Assembly (NCBI GenBank): GCA_934182615.1
Contig: CAKPRO010000010.1
Location: 3,023-67,022, forward strand
Source: an uncultured Bacilli bacterium
Lineage (GTDB): Bacteria > Bacillota_I > Bacilli_A > RF39 > UBA660
Reading direction: 5' to 3'
DNA length: 64,000 nt
The notes under the pieces: model-generated
Database searches by the model: none
Seen by the model: the letters and a program-made list of their open reading frames with translations, nothing else
What the model was told of the DNA's origin: nothing
Position numbers and translations under genes: made by a program
Shown: positions 49,170 through 58,332 of the stretch, in pieces
How positions within the stretch are numbered: the stretch's first letter is position 1
Layout of the letters: each line of letters opens with the position of its first letter

Positions 49170-50543
49170 ATGAAGTTTAAAAAGATAATAATTATCTCTA
49201 TAGTTATTTCAGTAATTTTACTTATATGTTCTTTATTATTACCTAATATTAACATTGATAAAGATACAATTGGTTATAATGGTAATGATACATATAATAT
49301 AAAAGCTTATAACACTATAAGAGACATGAATAAGTATATTAAAATTAGTGATAATATAGATAAAAAGATGCTTGGAAATTATCAAGTTACTGTTAAAGTT
49401 AGATATTTATTTTATAGATATAATAAAGTTTTTGATATTAAAGTTGTCGATAAAGTAAAACCAGAAGTTGAATTAAAAGGAAATAACCCAAGTTATGTTT
49501 GTCCTAATAAAGATTATGATGAAGAAGGATATACGGCAAGTGATGATTATGATGGAGACATTACTGATAAAGTAAATATAGAAAAAAATGGTAATTTTAT
49601 TATTTATAGTGTTAAAGATAGTTCAGGTAATAAAAATGAAATTAGAAGAAGTATTATATTTGAAGATAAAGAAGAGCCTTCACTTACTTTAATAGGTGAT
49701 AATAATATTGTTATTTATAAAAATAGTAAATATATTGAAAAAGGATATACGGCGATTGATAAATGTGATGGTGATATTACTGATAAAGTTATAGTAACAG
49801 GTACTGTTGATACTAATAGAGTTGGAACTTACACTATTAACTATAAGGTAGTAGATAATAGTGGTAATGAAGCTTCAGTAGATAGAAAAATTACCGTCAG
49901 AGAAAGACCAAGTTATTATGGAAATGGTAGTATTTATTTAACCTTTGATGATGGACCTAGTTATTTGACAAAAGAAATTTTAGATATTTTAGATGAAGAA
50001 GGTATTAAAGCAACTTTCTTTGTAACTAGTGGTGGTGAATATGTAAAGAGAGCCTACAATAGCGGACATACAATTGCTTTACATACTTCTAGTCATAAAT
50101 ACAGTTATGTGTACTCTAGTGAAGAAAATTACTTTAATGATTTAAATACTGTTAGTGATAGTGTTTATAATTCTATTGGTATTAGATGTAAATTTATTAG
50201 ATTTCCTGGAGGTAGTTCTAATACTATAAGTAGAAATTATAATAAAGGTATTATGTCTAGACTTGTTAATGCTGTTACTAATAAAGGATATGTATATTTT
50301 GATTGGAATGTCGATTCTAATGATGCTGGTGGTGATACAAATAATAGTAATAAAATATACAATAATGTTATAAATGGTTTATCTCATAATAAAACAAACA
50401 TAGTACTTATGCATGATTCTGCTAATCACAGGAGTACTGTGAATGCTTTAAGAGACATTATTAGATATGGTAAAGATAATGGATATTCATTTAAAGCTAT
50501 TACTAATGATACACCAGTAGTAAGACATGGAGTTAATAATTAA
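49170..50543 (+). CDS. surface polysaccharide deacetylase with Ig-like domains
   Basis: A 457-residue protein: signal anchor (about 4-24), two or more Ig-like DUF5011-type modules (VYSVKDSSGN, DKCDGDITDKV, YKVVDNSGNEASVDRKI), then a NodB-type deacetylase (YLTFDDGPS, HTSSH, RFPGGSS, DWNVDSNDA, LMHDS). The metal ligands Asp-His-His are present as TFDDG and HTSSH. It would deacetylate peptidoglycan or other wall glycans and give lysozyme resistance. Two in-frame ATG codons upstream are less likely starts. Confidence 0.9.
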   Translation: MKFKKIIIISIVISVILLICSLLLPNINIDKDTIGYNGNDTYNIKAYNTIRDMNKYIKISDNIDKKMLGNYQVTVKVRYLFYRYNKVFDIKVVDKVKPEVELKGNNPSYVCPNKDYDEEGYTASDDYDGDITDKVNIEKNGNFIIYSVKDSSGNKNEIRRSIIFEDKEEPSLTLIGDNNIVIYKNSKYIEKGYTAIDKCDGDITDKVIVTGTVDTNRVGTYTINYKVVDNSGNEASVDRKITVRERPSYYGNGSIYLTFDDGPSYLTKEILDILDEEGIKATFFVTSGGEYVKRAYNSGHTIALHTSSHKYSYVYSSEENYFNDLNTVSDSVYNSIGIRCKFIRFPGGSSNTISRNYNKGIMSRLVNAVTNKGYVYFDWNVDSNDAGGDTNNSNKIYNNVINGLSHNKTNIVLMHDSANHRSTVNALRDIIRYGKDNGYSFKAITNDTPVVRHGVNN

Positions 50544-50637
50544 ATAGTTGTAAAAAAAAAATTACAACTATTTTTTTAGTTATGTTGTTGTAATTTTTGG
50601 TAATTTTGTTATAATATTGTTAGAAAGGATGGTTAGT

Positions 50638-51201
50638 ATGATTAAGAAAATAAATGAGTACATTAATTTATCAATTATATTGTCAGTTTTATTTATGATA
50701 GTAGGAGTATTACTTATAGTATGGCCTAAAGCATCTCTTGATACTTTTGCTTATGTTATTGGTACTATTATGATTATCTATGGTATTTATAGTTTTATAG
50801 ATAGTTTTAGTATTAATCCTGCTCTTTGTTTATTTCAAATGACAAATAGTATTTTATCATTTTTACTTGGTATTTGTGTATTCTTGAATCCTAGTATTTT
50901 TGAGAGTATCTTACCAATTGCTTTAGGTATTTTCTTTATTATAAGTGGTGCATTTAGTTCTAGAATATCATTTATTATTAAAGATATTGATAATAGTTAT
51001 ATTCTATCTTTATTTACCTCTATATTAATGGTTATATGTGGTGTAGTATTAATTATTAATCCAGGAAATACTGTTCTTGTTATTACTACATTAATTGGTA
51101 TTATTCTTATTGTATACTCTGTAAGTGCAATAGTTGATATGTTTGTATTTAAATCAAGAGTAAAAGAGATAGATAAATACTTTAGTAAATTACTTAAATA
51201 A
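50638..51201 (+). CDS. DUF308 (HdeD-like) membrane protein
   Basis: A 187-residue protein with six hydrophobic segments in three similar pairs, containing FMIVGVLLIVWPKASLDT and ILMVICGVVLIINPGNT, repeats typical of DUF308. The family is known from E. coli HdeD (acid resistance) but its activity is not known. Start ATG 50638 about 8 bases after AAAGGA. Preceded by a T-rich stretch that could end the deacetylase transcript. Confidence 0.8.
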   Translation: MIKKINEYINLSIILSVLFMIVGVLLIVWPKASLDTFAYVIGTIMIIYGIYSFIDSFSINPALCLFQMTNSILSFLLGICVFLNPSIFESILPIALGIFFIISGAFSSRISFIIKDIDNSYILSLFTSILMVICGVVLIINPGNTVLVITTLIGIILIVYSVSAIVDMFVFKSRVKEIDKYFSKLLK

Positions 51202-51310
51202 TCCTATTAATTTAGGGTTATTTTTTTTGTAAAGTATTATGTAAAATATTAGTATTTTCTTTATTGTTATTTTTAAATGTGATATATTTATACTAGAAAA
51301 GGTGATAACT

Positions 51311-53215
51311 ATGGATGATAACATGAGAAATGCTTGGCTAGATATGATATCTAAAATTTATACTAATTTACATAACAGTGATAGCGTTCTTAGAGCTTCA
51401 AATGTATCTGATAAAAAAAGAGAAAGACTACTAAAATATTTTGAAAGACTTGAAGAACTACATAATAAAGTATCTGAGACAAGAAGTGTTAATGGTGAAA
51501 AATTACTTAAAAGTTTTTATTATCATTTATATGTTCTTAAACCAGAAGATATACCTGAATCTTATTTTCAAAGTCAAGTTAGACTGGCTAGAGAAAGAGG
51601 TTATGGTAATATAGAATTAACAAATGAAGATAAGAGGAGAATGACTGAGGAAGTTATTGATGATCAAAAGAAAAGTTTAGATAAATGGATTGAATACTTT
51701 TTATATGATGAAGAAAGTAAATCTTATGGAATGTGGGAAAAGTACTGGGTATTTCAAGGATTACAAACTTTAGGTAAATATGATAAAGAAACTGGCAAGT
51801 TTAGTAAAAGAGATAAAAGTACTGTATATCCTTTTCCTCCAGTAGAAAGAGAATATATTTTTACTACTTTAAAATTAATGGAAGATTTTCTTAAAGATAA
51901 GAAAAGTGAAGAAGATATTAAACATGCTTTAAGTACTGGTAATTTTAAACTTTTATACGAATATGTTATTAAGCAAAGTCTTTTGAGGGGAGAACATCAA
52001 AGTATTAGTACTGAAGGTAAATGGATTAAATACGAGCAGGGCAGTGATTATAATATTTTAAGAGATTCACTTCAAGGCTATTATACTGGATGGTGTACTG
52101 CGGCTGGGGAAAATTTTGCCAAAAACCAATTAGCAGGTGGAGACTTTTATGTTTATTATTCATTAGATGAAAATGGAGACGCAAAAGTACCTAGAATTGC
52201 TATTAGAATGAAAGGTAAAAATAAAATAGGAGAAATTAGAGGTATAGCAAATAATCAAAATATGGAGCCTGAAATGATACCTATTCTTGAGGAAAAATTA
52301 AAAGAGTTTCCTGATAAAGATAAATATCTAAAAAAAGAACATGATATGAAATTACTTACTTTAATTGATAAAAAAGTAAATAATAATATTAAACTTACTC
52401 CTGAAGAACTTATATTTTTATATGAAATGAATGATAGTATCGAAGGATTTGGTTTTTCAAAAGATCCTAGAATAAAAGAAATTAAAAGTAGAAGAAGTAT
52501 AAAACGTGATTATAGTATTATTTTTAATATTAAAGAAAGTGAATTTGCTTCGTCAGAGGAAGAATGGAAACGGAACCCAGGTAAGTTCAAATTTTTAAAT
52601 GACAATTTGTACCTACCTTATTACGATGGGCTGGGCGATATTGCACTACCAGAATATATAAATGGTAATTTAAATTTTGACTCCTTATCAAATTTAAACA
52701 AGATTGTCTATCCTCGGTGGATTAATGGCTGTTTGAGTTTTGGTAATCTTACTGAGGCTGAGGGACTTGTCCTTCCTAAAACATTTAATGGTTGTTTGAG
52801 TTTAGAAAGTCTTACTAGTGCTAAAGGTTTAGTTCTTCCTCAATACATTAGTAGTGATTTATATTTGTATAGTCTTACTGAGTCTGAGGGACTTACACTT
52901 CCTCAACGTGTTGATGGTAATTTACTTTTGGATTCTCTTACTAATGCTGAGGGACTTGTTCTTCCTCAATATGTTGGTAAAAGTTTATACTTAAATGATC
53001 TTACTAGTGCCAAAACCATTACATTTCCTCAATATGTTGGTGGTGATATATATTTAGTTGGATTAAGAACTACTGATGGTTTAAAATTACCTTATGGTTT
53101 TGAATTAAGAAATCTTGAGTGTTCTTATAACATTAAAAAGGAAATCATGAATAATCCTGATAAATATTATATGGAACCTCCTACTGAAGAAGAGAAAAAA
53201 GAAATAAAAAGATAA
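51311..53215 (+). CDS. large protein with WCT motif and 21-residue repeat solenoid, unknown function
   Basis: A 634-residue protein, no signal peptide. The N-terminal 210 residues are helical and charged. The middle holds QGYYTGWCTAAGENFAKNQ and DGKGD-like FYVYYSLDENGDAKVPRIAIR, a compact alpha/beta domain with an invariant-looking Trp-Cys-Thr. From about 450 to 597 there are seven repeats of 21 residues, consensus VxGxLxLxSLTxAEGLVLPQY, likely a beta-solenoid akin to leucine-rich repeats. ATG 51311 follows AAAGGTG. Own promoter likely; followed by three tandem hairpins. I do not recognise a named family. Confidence 0.65.
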   Translation: MDDNMRNAWLDMISKIYTNLHNSDSVLRASNVSDKKRERLLKYFERLEELHNKVSETRSVNGEKLLKSFYYHLYVLKPEDIPESYFQSQVRLARERGYGNIELTNEDKRRMTEEVIDDQKKSLDKWIEYFLYDEESKSYGMWEKYWVFQGLQTLGKYDKETGKFSKRDKSTVYPFPPVEREYIFTTLKLMEDFLKDKKSEEDIKHALSTGNFKLLYEYVIKQSLLRGEHQSISTEGKWIKYEQGSDYNILRDSLQGYYTGWCTAAGENFAKNQLAGGDFYVYYSLDENGDAKVPRIAIRMKGKNKIGEIRGIANNQNMEPEMIPILEEKLKEFPDKDKYLKKEHDMKLLTLIDKKVNNNIKLTPEELIFLYEMNDSIEGFGFSKDPRIKEIKSRRSIKRDYSIIFNIKESEFASSEEEWKRNPGKFKFLNDNLYLPYYDGLGDIALPEYINGNLNFDSLSNLNKIVYPRWINGCLSFGNLTEAEGLVLPKTFNGCLSLESLTSAKGLVLPQYISSDLYLYSLTESEGLTLPQRVDGNLLLDSLTNAEGLVLPQYVGKSLYLNDLTSAKTITFPQYVGGDIYLVGLRTTDGLKLPYGFELRNLECSYNIKKEIMNNPDKYYMEPPTEEEKKEIKR

Positions 53216-53220
53216 ACTTA

Positions 53221-53300
53221 AAATTGAAGACTACAGGCTTCAATTTTTTCATTAAAGACCTTAGGCTTTAATGATAGTAAAGAGATTATAAGCTCTTTAC
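53221..53300 (+). repeat. three tandem hairpins of the GAC...GGC family after the solenoid gene
   Basis: AAATTGAAG/CTTCAATTT (53221-53246, loop ACTACAGG), CATTAAAG/CTTTAATG (53250-53273, loop ACCTTAGG), and GTAAAGAG/CTCTTTAC (53277-53300, variant loop ATTATAAG). The first is followed by TTT and may terminate the solenoid gene. No GTGAAC tail is seen here. Confidence 0.65.
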
Positions 53301-53408
53301 TAAACACTATAATATTTTATATACATTTGTTTGATTTTTTTATATTTTCTATTTACTTGACATTAAATATATGATATACTTTAAATGTGAAATATGGAGG
53401 TATAAAAA

Positions 53409-54479
53409 ATGTTAGATTATATAATTATAGGACTACTTATTGTAGTAATTATCTTAGTTATTATAGCTATTAGTAAGAATGTTAATGAAGGAAAAATTAC
53501 CGAAAGACTTGGTAATTTAGAGACTACTACTGTTAAAGAGTTATCTAGTTTTCAAATAGATATAATGAAAACAATGAATGATAATTTTAATGGATTAAAT
53601 GAAAGAATGGAAAAGAAACTTAGTCAAATTAATGATAAAGTTAATGAAAGATTAGATGATAATTTTGCTAAGACTAATAAAACTTTTACTAATATATTAG
53701 AAAGATTGTCTAGAATAGATGAAGCACAAAAGAAAATCGATACTTTATCTACAGATATTGTTTCTCTTCAAAGTATTTTAACTGATAAAAAGAGTCGTGG
53801 TATATTTGGTGAAATTAATCTTAAACATATTCTTGTTAGTATATTTGGTGAAAGAAATGATAATGTATATAGACTTCAGTATACTTTTCCTAATACCACT
53901 ATTGCGGATGCCGTAATATTTGCTCCCGAGCCATTAGGTACTGTTGCTATTGATTCAAAGTTTCCTTTAGAACACTATCAAAAAATGGTTGATAAGAATC
54001 TTTCTCCACTAGAAAGAACTGCTGCGGAAAAAGAATTTAAGGCTGATGTTAAGAAACATATTGATGCTATTAGTTCTAAATATATTATTCCTGGTATTAC
54101 TTCAGATCAGGCTATTATGTTCTTACCTGCTGAGGCTTTATTCGCCGAAATTAATGCTTATCATAGTGATTTAGTTGAATATGCTCATAGAAAAAGAGTA
54201 TGGATATGTTCTCCTACAACATTAATTAGTACATTTACTGTTATTGAAGTTCTTCTTAAGAATATGGAAAGAGATAAATATACTAGTATAATTCATGATG
54301 AACTTAATAAGTTAGGTGTTGAATTTAGTAGATATAAAGATAGATGGGATAAGTTATCTAGAAGTATAGAAACTGTTAATAAAGATATTGAAAGTATTCA
54401 TGTTACTACTGATAAGATTACTAAAAGATTTGATTCTATTAGTAGAGTGGAAATTAAAAATAATAACGAAATTGAGTAA
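53409..54479 (+). CDS. rmuC: DNA recombination protein RmuC
   Basis: A 356-residue protein: N-terminal membrane helix (about 3-23), long coiled coil (25-125), and the RmuC domain (GIFGEINLKHILVSIFGERN, AVIFAPEPLGTVAIDSKFPLEHY, DQAIMFLPAEALFAEINAY). The domain is nuclease-like (PD-(D/E)xK) and limits DNA rearrangements. Own promoter likely: a TTGACA occurs at about 53358. Shine-Dalgarno TGGAGG. Confidence 0.94.
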   Translation: MLDYIIIGLLIVVIILVIIAISKNVNEGKITERLGNLETTTVKELSSFQIDIMKTMNDNFNGLNERMEKKLSQINDKVNERLDDNFAKTNKTFTNILERLSRIDEAQKKIDTLSTDIVSLQSILTDKKSRGIFGEINLKHILVSIFGERNDNVYRLQYTFPNTTIADAVIFAPEPLGTVAIDSKFPLEHYQKMVDKNLSPLERTAAEKEFKADVKKHIDAISSKYIIPGITSDQAIMFLPAEALFAEINAYHSDLVEYAHRKRVWICSPTTLISTFTVIEVLLKNMERDKYTSIIHDELNKLGVEFSRYKDRWDKLSRSIETVNKDIESIHVTTDKITKRFDSISRVEIKNNNEIE

Positions 54480-54533
54480 GTAAAAACTCTTAATAATATC
54501 TATTTATTTGAATATGTTTAAATGAGGGATATT

Positions 54534-54755
54534 ATGGTAAGAGTTTTTTTCTTTTTACTTGGATTTGGTTTTATGGTTATTGGATGTAGTTTTATTATTT
54601 TATATCTTAATTTAATGTCTATGGGGTATAATTTTTTGAATTATGTTAATTTTATTGTTAGAAGATTTGAATGTTATTTTAGTATTATCGGTCTTATTAT
54701 GATGATTTTATCAATGACTATTAAAGGAGAAGATAAGAATGAATTATATTTATGA
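54534..54755 (+). CDS. small two-helix membrane protein
   Basis: A 73-residue protein opening MVRVFFFLLGFGFMVIGCSF. Hydrophobic segments at about 2-25 and 46-63 with a short loop containing RRFECYF. The ATG 54534 follows GAGGGAT; an ATG four codons upstream precedes that signal. Its end overlaps the next gene by 17 bases, so they are coupled. Function unknown. Confidence 0.6.
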   Translation: MVRVFFFLLGFGFMVIGCSFIILYLNLMSMGYNFLNYVNFIVRRFECYFSIIGLIMMILSMTIKGEDKNELYL

Positions 54756-55365
54756 TATTGTACTTAATTTTAATAAGGAATATTATTCTTTTTATGAATG
54801 GAATAGAAAAGATAATATTATTAATGTTAAGAAGATTCCTCTGTTTCTAGTAGATAATGAATGTTTTAATATTATGAAATATGATAATGTCTGTGTTAGT
54901 AAGGATTTTATTAATGTTATTAGGGATAAAACTTATACTTATACCAGAAGTAAACTTGGTCCTTCTCTTCTTATTTCTAATGAGAAAGAAGTAATAGCTA
55001 TTATGTTTAATGAAAATGGTAACTTAATTAAAAGAAGTAGTCTTACTCTTGATGAAGAAGAAGAGGTACTAGATGAAATTGTAAATAATGAAATATACAA
55101 TATTCCTATTATTAAACATACTAAAGTTAAAAACGATAATGTTACTAGAAGTATTAGAGAAAAGAGAGACTTTCTCCTAAAATATATTGTTAATGAAAAG
55201 AATGATATTAATTTAAAATATTTATACTATGATTACTTTGAAAAAGATGAAGATAATATTAAATATATTAAAGATAGATTAATTAAAGAAATTAAAGATA
55301 ATTGGAATAAAAAACTTAATAAATTTTATGATACAGCGATTATATTTAGTAAGATTAAGAATTAA
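54739..55365 (+). CDS. conserved hypothetical protein, possibly DUF3603-like
   Basis: A 208-residue soluble protein. Its N-terminus (YIYDIVLNFNKEYYSFYEWN, then IPLFLVDNECF) resembles the DUF3603 pattern of Bacilli, where a short beta strand and an F-x-EW motif open the protein. It has acidic central loop DEEEEVLDEI and basic C-terminus. The reading overlaps the upstream small membrane gene. No catalytic motif; family call by eye only. Confidence 0.55.
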   Translation: MNYIYDIVLNFNKEYYSFYEWNRKDNIINVKKIPLFLVDNECFNIMKYDNVCVSKDFINVIRDKTYTYTRSKLGPSLLISNEKEVIAIMFNENGNLIKRSSLTLDEEEEVLDEIVNNEIYNIPIIKHTKVKNDNVTRSIREKRDFLLKYIVNEKNDINLKYLYYDYFEKDEDNIKYIKDRLIKEIKDNWNKKLNKFYDTAIIFSKIKN

Positions 55366-55438
55366 ACTTATATTTATTTGTATAAAAAAAAGAAAGTTTT
55401 TACATAATTATAATAGAATATTCGCAGATATTCACTTA

Positions 55439-55468
55439 AGAAAATATTTATTTATTTTCTTTTTTTTG
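55439..55468 (+). terminator. terminator upstream of the HIT gene
   Basis: GAAAATA and TATTTTC pair around a short loop and are followed by a run of eight T. It separates the DUF3603-like unit from the HIT gene. Confidence 0.6.
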
Positions 55469-55495
55469 ATATACTTATAGTGGAGGTAACCTAAT

Positions 55496-55852
55496 ATGGA
55501 TATATTTTGTAAAATTATTAATAATGAAATACCATCATATACAATATATGAAGATGATATTGTAAAGGTATTTTTAGATGTTAACCCTAATAGTACTGGC
55601 CACTGTCTAATTGTACCTAAAGAACATTATCAAGACTTCTTTGATATTGATAAAGAGGTACTTAATCATGTTTTAGAAACTGCGAAAGTTATAGCAAATA
55701 GATTAAAAGAAAGACTAAATTGTGATGGTATTACTTTTGCTCAAAATAATGGCCTTGGTCAAGATGTTAAGCATTATCATTTACATCTAATACCTAAGTA
55801 TCATAATGATGAGGAGCTATCTATTGAAGAAGTATATAATAAATTAAAGTAG
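55496..55852 (+). CDS. HIT-family nucleotide hydrolase (Hint-like)
   Basis: A 118-residue HIT protein with the triad motif KHYHLHLIP (His93, His95, His97) and the N-terminal DIFCKIINNEIPSYTIYED common to HinT-type enzymes. These hydrolyse nucleoside phosphoramidates and similar bonds. Single gene with GGAGG Shine-Dalgarno and a TATACT-like -10 upstream. The usual Zn-binding cysteines are partly missing (one Cys near the N-terminus). Confidence 0.94.
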   Translation: MDIFCKIINNEIPSYTIYEDDIVKVFLDVNPNSTGHCLIVPKEHYQDFFDIDKEVLNHVLETAKVIANRLKERLNCDGITFAQNNGLGQDVKHYHLHLIPKYHNDEELSIEEVYNKLK

Positions 55853-55935
55853 GCAAATGTCTGCTTTTTTAATTGAAACTATTGCATTTAATACTTTTTA
55901 TGATAAAATATTAAGTGTAAGGGAGGTTTATACTT

Positions 55936-56487
55936 ATGGATAAAATAATTTCAAACGGAACTGAGGTTTTAATTTTTTCTGAAAGTAAAAATAATGATTC
56001 AAAAATATTGGAAAAAAAGAAGTCTATCAAGGGAGTTATAATAAGTAGTAAAAAATCTGAAGACTTATCTTATCATGGAAGTCCATGGTACGAACAAATA
56101 TACACAGTACTAGGATACAATGGAAAAACATACGAAGCAACTTACGGAAGTGCAAATTCATTAATAGGAAATGTTTATATTTTAACAGTAGATCATTATA
56201 TAAAATATATAAATCATCTAATTGAAGAAAACAATAAAAAAATGATAGATTTACAAACAGAAAACGAAAGTTTAAGGGAAATGTTAACATATTTTACTAA
56301 TTATAAAGAACCAATAGAAAATAAAGCATCAAATTATTTACCTAGTAATGATAGCGAGGTAATAAGTGAATTAATGGAAAGCTTTAAGTACAATCCTGAT
56401 AAAAAAGCTGAAATCTTAGCCAAATATGAAACTTTAACAAAGGGTAAAATTCGTTCTAAAAGTTTAACACCAAAGAAAAAGCAATAG
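55936..56487 (+). CDS. hypothetical protein with C-terminal coiled coil
   Basis: A 183-residue protein: a beta-rich N-terminal part (residues 1-85 with GSPWYEQIYTVLGYNGKTYEATYGSAN), a coiled coil (about 90-120, EENNKKMIDLQTENESLREML) and a basic tail. Codon choice is richer in A-ending codons (aca, caa, gga) than its neighbours, which favour T-ending ones, suggesting a different history. AGGGAGG Shine-Dalgarno. No family recognised. Confidence 0.55.
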   Translation: MDKIISNGTEVLIFSESKNNDSKILEKKKSIKGVIISSKKSEDLSYHGSPWYEQIYTVLGYNGKTYEATYGSANSLIGNVYILTVDHYIKYINHLIEENNKKMIDLQTENESLREMLTYFTNYKEPIENKASNYLPSNDSEVISELMESFKYNPDKKAEILAKYETLTKGKIRSKSLTPKKKQ

Positions 56488-56545
56488 TTTTAATACTATT
56501 TATTATCGTTAATGATAATTATTAATTATTTAAAATTATTTTTGT

Positions 56546-56575
56546 AGTGACTATTTTTTAAGTCACTACTTTTTT
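56546..56575 (+). terminator. terminator after the coiled-coil gene
   Basis: GTAGTGACT and AGTCACTAC arms with a T-rich loop, followed by TTTTTT. A clear intrinsic terminator on the plus strand. Confidence 0.85.
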
Positions 56576-56598
56576 ATTTATAAATGTGTGTATTACAA

Positions 56599-56626
56599 AC
56601 GAAAAAACTATCCGAAGATAGTTTCT
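56599..56626 (-). terminator. terminator of the YjcZ-like peptide pair
   Basis: On the minus strand AAACTATC-TTCG-GATAGTTT with a stable UUCG tetraloop is followed by TTTTCG. It ends the transcript of the two small peptides. Confidence 0.8.
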
Positions 56627-56640
56627 CTAATATAAATATT

Positions 56641-56760
56641 TTAATATAAGAAAGCATTTCCTAATATGATAGCAAGTAAGATGTATAATACAATAACAAT
56701 TAATAAACCATTATTGCTTTTATGACTGCAAGTGCTGCTGCAAGAACTATTTCCAGACAT
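56641..56760 (-). CDS. 39-residue YjcZ-like membrane peptide
   Basis: MSGNSSCSSTCSHKSNNGLL followed by IVIVLYILLAIILGNAFLY: a Ser/Cys-rich polar head and a C-terminal hydrophobic helix of the (V)LFILLIIxG type. This is the YjcZ-family layout seen in small sporulation-associated peptides of Bacillus. GGAGGTG Shine-Dalgarno. It is the downstream partner of a similar 30-residue peptide, both against the strand of their neighbours. Confidence 0.65.
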   Translation of the reverse strand: MSGNSSCSSTCSHKSNNGLLIVIVLYILLAIILGNAFLY

Positions 56761-56780
56761 TATAATGCACCTCCTTTAAA

Positions 56781-56873
56781 TTATATCCAAGCGCCTAGTA
56801 TGATTATTAGTAGGATAAATAGTACTAATACAATAGCAGCACTAGATCCAGTACCGCATCCACAGTTACCCAT
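56781..56873 (-). CDS. 30-residue YjcZ-like membrane peptide
   Basis: MGNCGCGTGSSAAIVLVLFI followed by LLIIILGAWI. The Gly/Cys-rich head and the VLFILLIIILGAW helix match the YjcZ/small sporulation peptide pattern closely. Strong AGGAGG Shine-Dalgarno. 20 bases separate it from the second peptide. The surrounding 56488-57060 gap otherwise holds two terminators and no further gene. Confidence 0.7.
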   Translation of the reverse strand: MGNCGCGTGSSAAIVLVLFILLIIILGAWI

Positions 56874-57060
56874 AATACATTCCTCCTTTTTTTCTATTCA
56901 CAATATTTTATGGAAAAACAAGAAAAGTGTGCTGTACTTTATAAACAATAAAAAAAGAAAATTAAAAATTGTGGTAATTTGCCCATATTTACAAAATAAC
57001 CTTGTATTTTTAGCCTAGATTTGATATTATATTAATGTATCTTTGAAAGGAGAATGAAAA

Positions 57061-58203
57061 ATGGCAAAGAAAAAACAAGAGACAAAAAATAATAAAAAAG
57101 AAAAGAAAGGGGTAGTAGTAAAGGAAGAAAAAGTAGTTAAAGAAGCTCCTAAAAAAGAGTCTAAAAAAGAAGCAAAGAAAGATACTAAAAAAGTAAATAA
57201 AGTTAGTGATGATAAAGTATTTAAAATGCTTGAATTCTTTGATAAATATAGACTTGCTATTTATGGAGCAGTTGGTGGTATATTAGTTACTGTATTAGTA
57301 GTTGTTATTATATGGCCTGATAGAATTGCTACATTAAAAGATGGTACACAACCAGTAGCAGAAATTGATGGTTATACAGTAACTGCAAATGACTTATATG
57401 AAGATATGAAAGATGTATATTCTATTAGTTCATTATTAGATAAGATTGACAATAAAATTCTTGAAGAAAAATATCCTGAAACTGATGAAATGAACGATGA
57501 ATTAAAACAGCAAGCAGAAAGTTATTATAGTGCTTATGAACAATACTATAAAATGGATAAAGAAACTTTCTTATCAAATAATGGTTTTGGTAGTGAAAAA
57601 GCTTTCTTAGAATATTTAAGACTACAATATAGAAGAAATAAATATGCTGAAGACTATATCAAAACTTTAATTTCTGATAAAGAAGTAGAAAAATACTATG
57701 AAGATAAAGTTTATGGTGATATTAATACTAAACACATCTTAGTAAAAGTAGATAGTTCTGCGAGTGATGAAGATAAGAAAAAAGCTGAAGATTTAGCTAA
57801 AGAAATTATATCTAAATTAAATGATGGTAAATCTTTTGATGAAGTTAAAGAAGAATATAAAGATCAAATTACTTATGAAGAATTAGGATATAAATCTTAT
57901 AATGCTAACTTAGAGTCTGCTTATATGGAAGCTATGCAAAAACTAGAAAATAATAGTTATACTAAAGAACCTGTTAAGACTTCTTATGGTTATCATGTAA
58001 TCTATAGAATAGATCAAAAAGAAAAACCTGCTCTTGAAGATGTTAAAGAAGAAATAATTGATTCATTAGTAAGTGAAAAGAAATCAGAAGATAAAAATAT
58101 CTCTTATGTTGCTTTAGATAAAATGAGAGAAGAATCAGGTCTTAAATTCTCTGATACTGTATTAGAAAAGAAATATAATACATATATGTCTCAATATAAA
58201 TAA
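57061..58203 (+). CDS. membrane-anchored parvulin-type foldase (PrsA/SurA-like)
   Basis: A 380-residue protein: a Lys/Glu-rich cytoplasmic N-terminus (1-60, no lipobox), one transmembrane helix (about 66-89), then an extracellular SurA_N-like helical part and a PpiC domain (INTKHILVKVD, FDEVKEEYKDQ, PVKTSYGYHVIYRID). PrsA of Bacillus is a lipoprotein; here a helix anchor replaces it. It should help folding of exported proteins. AAAGGAGAATG Shine-Dalgarno. Confidence 0.9.
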   Translation: MAKKKQETKNNKKEKKGVVVKEEKVVKEAPKKESKKEAKKDTKKVNKVSDDKVFKMLEFFDKYRLAIYGAVGGILVTVLVVVIIWPDRIATLKDGTQPVAEIDGYTVTANDLYEDMKDVYSISSLLDKIDNKILEEKYPETDEMNDELKQQAESYYSAYEQYYKMDKETFLSNNGFGSEKAFLEYLRLQYRRNKYAEDYIKTLISDKEVEKYYEDKVYGDINTKHILVKVDSSASDEDKKKAEDLAKEIISKLNDGKSFDEVKEEYKDQITYEELGYKSYNANLESAYMEAMQKLENNSYTKEPVKTSYGYHVIYRIDQKEKPALEDVKEEIIDSLVSEKKSEDKNISYVALDKMREESGLKFSDTVLEKKYNTYMSQYK

Positions 58204-58205
58204 TT

Positions 58206-58239
58206 TAAATGGTATACACTCTGTGTACCATTTTTTTTG
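58206..58239 (+). terminator. terminator after the foldase gene
   Basis: AAATGGTA-ACAC and GTGT-ACCATTT arms with one bulged T, followed by eight T. Confidence 0.85.
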
Positions 58240-58332
58240 TTTTTGTGGTATATTCTTCACTTTTATTATTTTATTTGGTATAATTTAATTATAAAAGAAT
58301 ATAAGGTGTACATTTAAGAAAGAGAGGAATAT

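Noticed and set aside
53221..53300. Simple transcription terminators as the whole explanation for the hairpin family
   Set aside because: Some first hairpins are followed by Ts, but most are not, they come in pairs, and a constant loop with varying stem is not needed for termination.
56722..57018. 98-codon plus-strand open frame
   Set aside because: It lies antisense to the two YjcZ-like peptide genes, has no ribosome-binding site and reads as low-complexity residues; the minus-strand genes explain the region.
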